Part shown: one piece after another, positions 1-5,614 of the stretch
Position numbering within the stretch: position 1 is the stretch's first letter
How the letters are laid out: every line of letters begins with the position of its first letter
From: SVTX01 sp964629615
GTDB taxonomy: Bacteria; Bacillota; Clostridia; Oscillospirales; CAG-272
Assembly: GCA_964629615.1 (NCBI GenBank)
Contig: CAZVUD010000054.1
Location: 1-5,851 of the forward strand
Direction: 5' to 3'
Length of the DNA stretch: 5,851 nucleotides
Translations under genes and position numbers: made by a program
The notes under the pieces: generated by a model
What the model saw: the letters and a program-made list of their open reading frames with translations, nothing else
Told to the model about the DNA's origin: nothing
The model's database searches: none

Positions 1-16
1 AGGCGGTGTTGAAAAT

Positions 17-1468
17 ATGAGTAAGATCAAAAAAATGCTACCTTTGATATGCACGACAGTTGCCATAGTAGTAATACTTGCCATTCTTTGCGTATTTGTC
101 ACAGGCATGGAGATGCAGAGGGGCTGGGAGCAGCTTGACAGCTCTGTTGATACTGTCAGCGAGCAGATACGTTCAAAATTTGAGGATGAGATCATCAAGC
201 TGCGCTTGATAGAGAACATTTTCGTTAAAGAGCAGGCGGACGGAAGCTACAAGGCGGAGGATATAGAATTTTTGTTTGACGAAAGGCTGTACACCTCAGC
301 GGTGTTTACACGCCTTGATATAGTGACATTCACGTACACATATTCTGTTGCTTTAAATAAAATGAAATACGAGCCGAGATTCAGCTTCAAGGAAGCCTTT
401 GACCATGGCGAGGGAATGACCGAGAGATACACAGATCCCGTTACGGGCAAGGAGTGCGTGTGCTACGTTTTGCCTGTATATAATGACGGCAAGGAGTGCT
501 TTGCCTTGCTTGGCGTTATAGAATGCGAAAAGCTGCATGAGATGTTTGTGCCCGATATCTACGGCGGAAACGTAGAGATATGTGTTATCGACTCTCGCGA
601 CGGAAGCTACGTGCTTGACAGCTGGCATTCAGCTCTCGGCAATGCGTTTGATGATATGGAGCGCGAACGTGTCAGAGGATACGAGGATGTCGATTTCAAG
701 GGAGATGTAAAGTCGCTTAAGACGGGAACTATCGCCTTTGAGTCCAAGACCGTCGGCAGACCACTGTATATGAGATATGCGCCTATCGGCATGTTTGAGT
801 GGGAGCTTTCGGTATTTCTTGATGAGGGCGTGCTGTTTGCGGACGCGATAGAAACAGCCCGTGTATTGATATGTGCAGGTGTTGTAATAATAGCCTTCCT
901 TGCCTTGTATTTCATATGGAATATAAGGATAGTAAACAAGCTTGAAAAGAACAAGAGGGAGCTTGAGCTGCAAAGAGAAACTCTTGCCCTTATGACATAT
1001 AATGACGTGCTTACATCCATGTATAACCGCAGGCGATTTATGGATGATCTTAAGAGCATGAAGGGAAAGGACATTCCTAACGCAGGCGTTATATATATGG
1101 ACCTGAACGGACTGAAGTCCGTAAATGACACAAGGTCACACGCCATAGGCGACGAGTATCTTCGCGCGGCGGCGTATGTTATACTGTCTGTGTTTGATGA
1201 CAGATGCTACCGTATTGGCGGTGATGAATTTGTCGTGATAACCAACGGTATGCCTTATGATGAATTGATTGAAAAGCTGACCCTTGCCCATGAGATGATG
1301 AATGATAAGGGCGTTGAGGTGTCGGTCGGATATGCATTTGAGGATGAATCAAATGACATGGAAAAACTGATAAAGGACGCTGAAAGGCTCATGTATGCTG
1401 AAAAACGCAAGTATTATGCTGAAAATGGCAGAAGCAAGATCCCGGGCTTTAAGAGCGATATAGGATAA
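17..1468 (+). CDS. Membrane-bound diguanylate cyclase with extracytoplasmic Cache-like sensor and GGDEF domain
   Basis: Predicted to condense two GTP into cyclic-di-GMP in response to an extracellular signal. Seen: a short basic N-terminus, a membrane segment at about residues 8-30, an extracytoplasmic region of about 250 residues (31-280), a second membrane segment at about 281-301, a charged Lys/Glu-rich linker at about 305-330 that is probably a signalling coiled coil, then a GGDEF domain at about 331-475. The catalytic motif GGDEF is intact at 401-405. The DLNGLKSVND block (362-371) carries the metal-binding Asp and the substrate-contacting Asn, and H375/G378/D379 match the usual GHxxGD, with Ser replacing its Gly at 374. 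The RxxD product-inhibition site is missing: Val392 occupies the Arg position and Asp395 remains. The size and two-membrane-segment layout fit a double Cache (PAS-like) sensor; that part is inferred from architecture and is less certain than GGDEF. The ATG at 17 is preceded by a weak AGGCGG at the window edge. It lies upstream of two c-di-GMP riboswitches, suggesting it feeds them. Confidence 0.93.
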   Translation: MSKIKKMLPLICTTVAIVVILAILCVFVTGMEMQRGWEQLDSSVDTVSEQIRSKFEDEIIKLRLIENIFVKEQADGSYKAEDIEFLFDERLYTSAVFTRLDIVTFTYTYSVALNKMKYEPRFSFKEAFDHGEGMTERYTDPVTGKECVCYVLPVYNDGKECFALLGVIECEKLHEMFVPDIYGGNVEICVIDSRDGSYVLDSWHSALGNAFDDMERERVRGYEDVDFKGDVKSLKTGTIAFESKTVGRPLYMRYAPIGMFEWELSVFLDEGVLFADAIETARVLICAGVVIIAFLALYFIWNIRIVNKLEKNKRELELQRETLALMTYNDVLTSMYNRRRFMDDLKSMKGKDIPNAGVIYMDLNGLKSVNDTRSHAIGDEYLRAAAYVILSVFDDRCYRIGGDEFVVITNGMPYDELIEKLTLAHEMMNDKGVEVSVGYAFEDESNDMEKLIKDAERLMYAEKRKYYAENGRSKIPGFKSDIG

Positions 1469-1472
1469 AATG

Positions 1473-1514
1473 AAAAGCCTTCTCCGTTGGGAGAAGGCTT
1501 TTCAACGCTTTTTT
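1473..1514 (+). terminator. Intrinsic terminator of the diguanylate cyclase gene
   Basis: A perfect 13-bp stem (1473-1485 with 1490-1502) closes a GTTG loop, starting five bases after the TAA stop. The 5' arm begins AAAA and the 3' arm ends TTTT, so the stem could terminate on either strand, although no convergent gene is seen. A second T-run (1509-1514) follows, and it can itself pair with the A-run at 1516-1522. Confidence 0.9.
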
Positions 1515-1520
1515 GAAAAA

Positions 1521-1709
1521 AAGCTTGGCAAAAAACTTCCTGGCATGTTATGGATTGGTTTTTGCAAATCATATTGACGTGACGCAAGGCTAAATCATAT
1601 GAAAGCTTGGCAAAAAACTTTCCGGCATGTTATGGATTGGTTTTTGCAAATCATATTGACGTGACGCAAGGCTAAATCATATGAAAGCTTGGCAAACAAC
1701 TTCCTCGCA
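1521..1709. repeat. Tandem 82-base repeat, two full copies plus a partial third
   Basis: Copy 1 spans 1521-1602, copy 2 spans 1603-1684, and a truncated third copy runs from 1685 to about 1709. The two full copies differ at only two positions (CTTCCTGG versus CTTTCCGG). The partial copy keeps the copy-1 variant but has two other changes. Each unit begins with AAGCTT and can fold into a long-range stem (GCAAAAA at 1528-1534 with TTTTTGC at 1559-1565 in copy 1) and a second one (TCATAT at 1569-1574 with ATATGA at 1597-1602). No open reading frame, promoter or known RNA family is recognised in it. It is probably a non-coding interspersed repeat amplified by slippage or unequal crossing over. Confidence 0.9.
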
Positions 1710-1712
1710 GTT

Positions 1713-1732
1713 AGCCTTCTCCGGTGGGAGAA
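1713..1732. repeat. Near-duplicate of the cyclase terminator hairpin
   Basis: These 20 bases match 1476-1495 of the upstream terminator at 19 of 20 positions, the single change being in the loop. The stem here is shorter (TTCTCC 1717-1722 with GGAGAA 1727-1732) and has no T-run, so it is unlikely to terminate well. With the upstream copy it brackets the 82-base repeat array, suggesting that the whole block arose by duplication or is an interspersed element. Confidence 0.8.
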
Positions 1733-1755
1733 ATGATGATGTGTAAATTATCCCC

Positions 1756-1796
1756 GCCGTAGGGCGAACCGCGTTTACCCTACGGCATGATTTTTT
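1756..1796 (+). terminator. Terminator-like palindrome with T-run, no gene immediately upstream
   Basis: GCCGTAGGG (1756-1764) pairs perfectly with CCCTACGGC (1778-1786). Inside, GAAC (1766-1769) pairs with GTTT (1773-1776, one wobble) around a CGC loop, after one mismatch. A TTTTTT run at 1791-1796 follows, as in an intrinsic terminator for + strand transcripts. No gene lies between the first terminator and this one, so it may be a back-up insulating the riboswitch promoter from cyclase readthrough, or a REP-like interspersed palindrome. Confidence 0.65.
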
Positions 1797-1833
1797 ATGC
1801 ATATTGACCCACGCCGAGCTCCAAAATTGGGTA

Positions 1834-1862
1834 TTGACAATTCCATCTGAATGTGCTATAAT
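1834..1862 (+). promoter_or_regulatory. Sigma-A promoter driving riboswitch 1 and the secreted-protein operon
   Basis: The -35 TTGACA (1834-1839) and -10 TATAAT (1857-1862) are both perfect consensus at 17-base spacing, with an extended -10 TG at 1854-1855. The start point expected at about 1868-1870 falls exactly at the first paired base of the riboswitch. Such a strong promoter implies that control is exerted after initiation, by the RNA. Confidence 0.92.
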
Positions 1863-1867
1863 TTGTA

Positions 1868-1976
1868 GGATAATAGCAAAATAGTCGCAAGGCTATCACG
1901 CAAAGCTATAGGGACTTACAAAGTCAGCCAGTTGCCGAATTATCCCGTGTGAGGGGTGATTTGGCATTTTATTTTT
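1868..1976 (+). ncRNA. Cyclic-di-GMP-I (GEMM-I) riboswitch 1 with terminator expression platform
   Basis: The RNA carries the class hallmarks. P2 is a 6-bp stem (1881-1886 with 1891-1896) capped by a GCAA GNRA tetraloop. The conserved joining core ACGCAAAGC is at 1898-1906. P3 is GACTT (1913-1917) with AAGTC (1921-1925), followed by AGCCAG at 1926-1931. The basal helix P1 pairs GGATAAT (1868-1874) and GCAA (1876-1879) with ATTATCC (1939-1945) and TTGC (1932-1935). The P1 3' strand is also the 5' arm of the terminator at 1934-1976, so the two folds exclude each other. Ligand-stabilised P1 should therefore prevent termination, giving an ON switch; that polarity is inferred from pairing. The controlled genes begin at 1996. 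Confidence 0.93.
1934..1976 (+). terminator. Expression-platform terminator of riboswitch 1
   Basis: A 13-pair stem with three G-T wobbles (1934-1946 with 1953-1965) closes the loop GTGTGA, followed by ATTTTATTTTT (1966-1976). Its 5' arm contains the bases used by the 3' strand of aptamer helix P1. Confidence 0.88.
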
Positions 1977-1981
1977 CAGAA

Positions 1982-1988
1982 AAGGAGG
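1982..1988 (+). promoter_or_regulatory. Strong ribosome binding site of the first secreted-protein gene
   Basis: AAGGAGG lies seven bases before the ATG at 1996 and downstream of the riboswitch terminator, outside any predicted pairing. This argues for control by termination rather than by hiding the ribosome site. Confidence 0.9.
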
Positions 1989-1995
1989 CGGATCA

Positions 1996-2733
1996 ATGAG
2001 CGAACGCACAAAAACGCGACTTAAGATAGCATCATCATTTGCTATGTGTCTTGTAAGCTTGTTTGCGGTCGTTGCCGCAACGCTCTCGTGGTTCGCCATG
2101 AATGATAAGACAAGCGGAAACGGAATGAACATAAAGCTTGAGGGCGACGGCATTCTTCTCGGATATGAATGCTACAGCTTAGAAAAGCAAGAAAACGGCA
2201 GTTACACGCTGAATCTTCTCGCAGAGCCGAATCTTGGAACATACGACCGCTTGCATGCAAATTACCATTTGATAGTGAAGATATATATAGACAAAAATGC
2301 AAATGACAGCATTTATTTTACAGCGCACACCGAAACTGAAGATTACCTCGGCAGTGCGTCAAACAAGCTTAAAAAGGAAGGTAATCCGCTGTCATCTGTC
2401 GTGGCTTTCGGTCTGCTGACGCAAGATGATATCAACGAGATAAGCGACAGCGTTGTTGCAGATAAGAAGTCTGTCAATATGGTACAGAATAATGCGATCC
2501 AAAAGGAAGTCAAGATCGACAGTGTCAGTAAGAATGCGCTTACTGATGGCACATATAATAATGTAGATTGCCTTGTGGCATATATGTTTGTAACATACGA
2601 TCCGAGCCTTATGAATGCGGTGCTTCTTGAAAATGTAAACAACGAGAATATAAAGGGTACGGAAAAGATAAAATTCGCAGGAGATTTCACCGTCGTTATC
2701 AGTGACGGAAGTACAGGGGAGGGAACAACGTGA
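1996..2733 (+). CDS. Secreted protein with SipW-type signal peptide, possible biofilm matrix or fibre subunit
   Basis: A 245-residue protein with a basic N-terminus (KTRLK) and a hydrophobic stretch at about residues 11-30 ending in TLSWFAMN (29-36). This resembles the SipW-dependent signals of TasA/camelysin-type proteins, where an aromatic A(W/F)F-like motif ends the hydrophobic core. The rest (about 40-245) has no further membrane segment and no LPXTG or other anchor, and its alternating polar/hydrophobic runs suggest a beta-rich fold. The start is fixed by AAGGAGG seven bases upstream. It is the first gene after riboswitch 1 and shares four bases with the next gene, so the two are co-translated. 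In TasA-like systems such small secreted proteins form extracellular fibres; a matrix role here is inferred from the signal and c-di-GMP control, not from recognised mature-domain homology. A cell-surface protein of other function is possible. No SipW peptidase is visible in the window. Confidence 0.85.
   Translation: MSERTKTRLKIASSFAMCLVSLFAVVAATLSWFAMNDKTSGNGMNIKLEGDGILLGYECYSLEKQENGSYTLNLLAEPNLGTYDRLHANYHLIVKIYIDKNANDSIYFTAHTETEDYLGSASNKLKKEGNPLSSVVAFGLLTQDDINEISDSVVADKKSVNMVQNNAIQKEVKIDSVSKNALTDGTYNNVDCLVAYMFVTYDPSLMNAVLLENVNNENIKGTEKIKFAGDFTVVISDGSTGEGTT
2716..2723 (+). promoter_or_regulatory. Ribosome binding site deciding the GTG start of the large secreted protein
   Basis: GGGGAGGG sits six bases before the GTG at 2730, inside the last codons of the upstream gene. 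The GTGA overlap (GTG start, TGA stop) indicates translational coupling and supports this start over later in-frame ATGs, which would delete the signal peptide. Confidence 0.8.
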
Positions 2734-5372
2734 CAAAAAAGAAAGTAATATCATGCATCCTCATCGCGGCATTGGCGCTTGCGCTTGCATTGACATCTGT
2801 CACCTTCGCGTGGCTTGCAAAACGAAATACATTGACCTTTCCTACAGATTTCGGCTCGGCAAATGCGGAGTATTTCGGAGGAGGTAATGGCACGGAGAAT
2901 GCCCCATATGAAATTTCCGACCCCATCCACCTCTATAACCTTGCGTGGTTGCAGTATCTCGGCTACTTCAATATGCGTGACAATTTCAATAACGGCTTGG
3001 CACAGAGCCATTTTAAACTGACTCAAAACATCGATATGAGCAATGCAAAGACGGCATTGCCACCTATCGGCACGGCGGAATATCCCTTCATTGGCAAGTT
3101 TGACGGCAACAGCAAGATCATTTCCAATCTGACAGTGTCCAACAACAAAGAGGATTTCAAGCAGTACCCCACCAAGGCGGTTTTTAGTGACAACATATTG
3201 CACAACGCCGTAAGTGATGGAGATATCTCCATTGTGGGACTGTTTGGCGTGGTGGGTAATTACAATAATTACATCAAGGACGGAAAATACGGCGAAAATA
3301 CAGTAGACACGAAGATCATGTCTGTCAGCGATTTCTATGCAGACACTTTGACCGTGAAAAGTACCACAAGCCAAACGCTGGTAGGCCTGATCGCCGGATA
3401 TGTGGGCTGTGATGTGAAAAACACAGGTGTCTATCAATGTAAATTTGATATTGCCCGGAACGCAGTGGGTTTGACCGGCTACGATTCTACCGTTTCCAAG
3501 TATTCCATCGTGGGTGACTATGATAAAAACACAGTGTCCTGGAAAGAACTGGATGCCATCGGCGGCACACCGGGTACAGAAGCCACCTGGGGTGGCTCCA
3601 TCGATATGATGAGTTTGCATAATAGATTTACCGAAATAAATGGAGAAGGAGGAGGCTCTGTAAGTGTAACTATTGGAAACAAAGAATATAAGAAATACAC
3701 AAAAGATGGAGAGTATACTATTTATTATAACTATAACGATCCCACTTATCAGTTGCACGGTGGAAAACGAGAAGCAGAATACAAAGAGTTCAAAGCACCG
3801 GACGATGAAAAAGGATTTTGTATCAAAATGGGAACAGAAAAATATATGACTGTGAGTGGCGGTTCCACGGACGGAGCAAAAACGCTCACAACAGATGAAA
3901 AAAGTGCAACGACATGGTTTTTAGATGAAAATGGGGGATTGTATGCATACATTGATAATACCAAATGGTATGTGAATAATACCAATTTTTCTAGCATTGC
4001 CTTAAGTACAGAGCGAATAACAACGTGGAAAAAGGATGGAACAGCTATAAAAAATACAGTTGCGAATCGGTATTTGTCATATAACATCTCATGTACAATA
4101 GCAATGACAACGAACGGCACTAGTTATCGAGCAGAATATTCAAATCTTAACAGTGGTGATGTTTGCATTAAACTGTCGAGTTCTGTGGTCTACAAAGATA
4201 ATTTTGGAAATTATGCATCCTACCTTCCGTTGAACGAGAATAACAAAGGAACAGCGTATTTTGTAGGTGGTTCAGCTAATGCAGATGGCGATATTTGGAT
4301 TGCAAAGCAAAATGCTAATATTATTCGTCCTGCACTTGGCGACAGAAATACTTATAATGGAACTTTGAATGTGTATACAAGGACGACGAGTGGGTTCACA
4401 CTTATCGATGTGAACAAAAAAGATCAATATGGATTGACAAAATACTGGGGAGAAAAAGGTACTTTGGCGCAAATGAAACAAGTTTTGGAAGCTGATCCAA
4501 ATAGTTTATATGCTTTGCAGTTTCAAAGTGCAGATATCAATAAAAAAAATATTATGTATGCTTCCAACGTGCAAATTTCAGGAAGAAAATATCAAGATTA
4601 CGAGATGCCTGCGGATTGTATTGATATCAATCTAAATTCACAGGGTTATATCACAATGTTTGCAGCTGTTAACCGAGCAGAACAAGCCGGTTTCTTTTCA
4701 CTGCATCAGATCATTCGAGATGCCGATCAAAAAATTGTTGATTTGAAAGAAATAAAAGAGGTCTATAAGCCCAATAATGGCGGATTGTATCTGTATTTGT
4801 ATACTGATGGGATTTATTCTGATAATGTAGCGCACACAAAAGCTGATATTTCTAATAATTATACGCTTGAATTTGACATGGAAGTGATAACAAAATCGAC
4901 GGGTCTTGTTTCGGGCGGAGTGTACTATTTTGAAGTTCCTGTCAATAAAGGAGAGTACGCTTTAGGCCCGACAACATCGGGTACAAGCGCCTACCTCATG
5001 TACCTTGACATTGGTGCAAACGGCAGCGACGAGGGAACAAGCACCACCCATGCTTACAGCATCAGCTGTCTGGACTTTGTAAGCCCGGAGGAAGGCAAAG
5101 AATTGACCGTACCTACCAGCAAAGACGGCAACGGTAATTTCATGCCTGCCTATGCCGATGTGGTATTTGAGATAAAGGATGTCAAAGCCACTGAAAATGA
5201 TATCTATATTTATTTTAAGCGCAATAGCTGGAGCGGCGTTGCAGATCCCATTAGTACCAAAGTATATTGGTGGCTTGACGGCACAGCGACGGTCACACCC
5301 ACGCCGGCAGACGGCAGTATGTCCGACAAAAATGATAATGCCAAATGGCAAGAAAATATTGACAGCGGATAA
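2730..5372 (+). CDS. Large secreted multidomain surface protein with SipW-type signal and GLUG-like domain
   Basis: An 880-residue protein, probably exported as an adhesin or matrix component. Seen: MTKKK n-region, hydrophobic core at about 6-25, then TFAWLAK (25-31), echoing the SipW-type motif of its partner gene. Residues about 50-240 follow the pattern common in GLUG/beta-helix adhesins: GNGTENAPYEIS (53-63), LYNLAWL, HFKLTQNIDMS (94-104), PPIG...PFIGKFDG (111-126), ISNLTV, then two Gly-rich turns, VGLFGVVG (169-176) and VGLIAGYVG (218-226). Residues about 363-470 (MGTEKYMTVSGGS, then TTWFLDENGGLYAYIDN) look like a beta-trefoil or carbohydrate-binding-like module; this is tentative. Residues about 726-785 (GGVYYFEVPVNKGEYALG, AYLMYLDIG) form a C-terminal beta-rich module. 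There is no LPXTG motif, C-terminal membrane helix or cell-wall repeat, so retention may depend on its partner or other proteins. The middle third is distinctly AT-rich. It starts with GTG overlapping the previous stop, and both genes sit under riboswitch 1. Confidence 0.88.
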   Translation: MTKKKVISCILIAALALALALTSVTFAWLAKRNTLTFPTDFGSANAEYFGGGNGTENAPYEISDPIHLYNLAWLQYLGYFNMRDNFNNGLAQSHFKLTQNIDMSNAKTALPPIGTAEYPFIGKFDGNSKIISNLTVSNNKEDFKQYPTKAVFSDNILHNAVSDGDISIVGLFGVVGNYNNYIKDGKYGENTVDTKIMSVSDFYADTLTVKSTTSQTLVGLIAGYVGCDVKNTGVYQCKFDIARNAVGLTGYDSTVSKYSIVGDYDKNTVSWKELDAIGGTPGTEATWGGSIDMMSLHNRFTEINGEGGGSVSVTIGNKEYKKYTKDGEYTIYYNYNDPTYQLHGGKREAEYKEFKAPDDEKGFCIKMGTEKYMTVSGGSTDGAKTLTTDEKSATTWFLDENGGLYAYIDNTKWYVNNTNFSSIALSTERITTWKKDGTAIKNTVANRYLSYNISCTIAMTTNGTSYRAEYSNLNSGDVCIKLSSSVVYKDNFGNYASYLPLNENNKGTAYFVGGSANADGDIWIAKQNANIIRPALGDRNTYNGTLNVYTRTTSGFTLIDVNKKDQYGLTKYWGEKGTLAQMKQVLEADPNSLYALQFQSADINKKNIMYASNVQISGRKYQDYEMPADCIDINLNSQGYITMFAAVNRAEQAGFFSLHQIIRDADQKIVDLKEIKEVYKPNNGGLYLYLYTDGIYSDNVAHTKADISNNYTLEFDMEVITKSTGLVSGGVYYFEVPVNKGEYALGPTTSGTSAYLMYLDIGANGSDEGTSTTHAYSISCLDFVSPEEGKELTVPTSKDGNGNFMPAYADVVFEIKDVKATENDIYIYFKRNSWSGVADPISTKVYWWLDGTATVTPTPADGSMSDKNDNAKWQENIDSG
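3610..4960 (+). other. AT-rich central segment of the large secreted protein gene (possible module exchange)
   Basis: Within one uninterrupted reading frame, base composition changes sharply. Hand-counted 60-base rows give 32/60 G+C at 3361-3420 and 33/60 at 5041-5100, but 20/60 at 3961-4020, 21/60 at 4321-4380 and 14/60 at 4501-4560. Third codon positions move from C/G-rich to A/T-rich. The segment encodes about residues 294-744, between the GLUG-like domain and the C-terminal module. Boundaries are approximate (about 3605-3630 and 4900-4965). Recombinational exchange of an exposed module is the simplest reading; no repeats or mobile genes mark the joints. Confidence 0.7.
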
Positions 5373-5407
5373 CAATGTAAATAAAATATGAACACAACAT
5401 TTTTCTG

Positions 5408-5436
5408 TTGACAATTCCGCTAAAATATGGTAGAAT
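5408..5436 (+). promoter_or_regulatory. Sigma-A promoter driving riboswitch 2
   Basis: The -35 TTGACA (5408-5413) and -10 TAGAAT (5431-5436) are spaced by 17 bases, with an extended -10 TG at 5428-5429. The 11 bases TTGACAATTCC are identical to those of the riboswitch 1 promoter. The start point is expected near 5443. Confidence 0.88.
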
Positions 5437-5448
5437 AAGTCAGCACAT

Positions 5449-5558
5449 AATGATTGGCAAAGCTGTCGTGAGGCAGTGACGCAAAGCCATAGGACTTGAA
5501 TACAAGTTAGCTAGGTTGCAAATTTTGTACGTGTTACGTACGGTTTGCAACCTTTTTT
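5449..5558 (+). ncRNA. Cyclic-di-GMP-I (GEMM-I) riboswitch 2 with terminator expression platform
   Basis: P2 is CTGTC (5463-5467) with GGCAG (5472-5476) around a GTGA tetraloop, another GNRA loop. The conserved core GACGCAAAGCC is at 5478-5488. P3 is ACTTG (5494-5498) with CAAGT (5503-5507), followed by TAGCTAG at 5508-5514. P1 can pair GATT (5452-5455) and GCAA (5457-5460) with AATT (5521-5524) and TTGC (5516-5519), with one mismatch and one wobble. As in riboswitch 1, the P1 3' strand lies in the terminator 5' arm, predicting that ligand binding turns downstream transcription ON. The two aptamers differ substantially outside the conserved core, so this is not a recent copy of the first. It precedes the EAL-like gene that runs off the window. 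Confidence 0.93.
5514..5558 (+). terminator. Expression-platform terminator of riboswitch 2
   Basis: GGTTGCAAA (5514-5522) pairs perfectly with TTTGCAACC (5544-5552). An inner stem, GTACGT (5527-5532) with ACGTAC (5536-5541), closes a GTT loop, and TTTTTT (5553-5558) follows. No other terminator is seen after the large secreted-protein gene, so this one may also stop transcripts reading through from that operon. Confidence 0.92.
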
Positions 5559-5614
5559 GTTTCAATTTTGGCAATATGATGGCAATATATGATGACAGAA
5601 ACGGAGAGATGCAG

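Noticed and set aside
607..1146. Minus-strand open frame opposite the diguanylate cyclase
   Set aside because: It is antisense to a gene with intact catalytic motifs, is Ser/Arg-rich as expected of a shadow frame, and has no start signals.
1521..1602. A third c-di-GMP riboswitch in the tandem repeat
   Set aside because: Only the ACGCAA-GCTA string is similar. There is no GNRA-capped P2, no P3, no AGCCAG segment and no terminator switch.
1521..1709. CRISPR array
   Set aside because: The repeat unit is 82 bases and directly tandem with no unique spacers between short repeats, and there are no cas genes.
1804..1809. Additional -35 box (TTGACC)
   Set aside because: No -10 hexamer is found at suitable spacing, and the perfect promoter at 1834-1862 explains transcription.
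2751..3758. Long minus-strand open frame of about 335 codons opposite the large secreted-protein gene
   Set aside because: It has no ribosome site or promoter, its product has no recognisable domain, and it lies wholly opposite a well-supported gene with signal peptide and GLUG-like features. It is a shadow frame.
5179..5391. Small + strand frame of about 70 codons overlapping the end of the large secreted-protein gene
   Set aside because: It is out of frame within a supported gene, has no credible ribosome site and no recognisable product.
5395..5410. Terminator after the large secreted-protein gene (CAAC with GTTG)
   Set aside because: The stem is only four pairs with an eight-base loop, lacks a following T-run and overlaps the -35 box of the next promoter.
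5576..5614. Earlier in-frame ATG starts (5576, 5579, 5609) for the EAL-like gene
   Set aside because: They lack a properly spaced ribosome site, and the first two begin just after the terminator T-run. The ATG at 5615 has GGAGAG six bases upstream.
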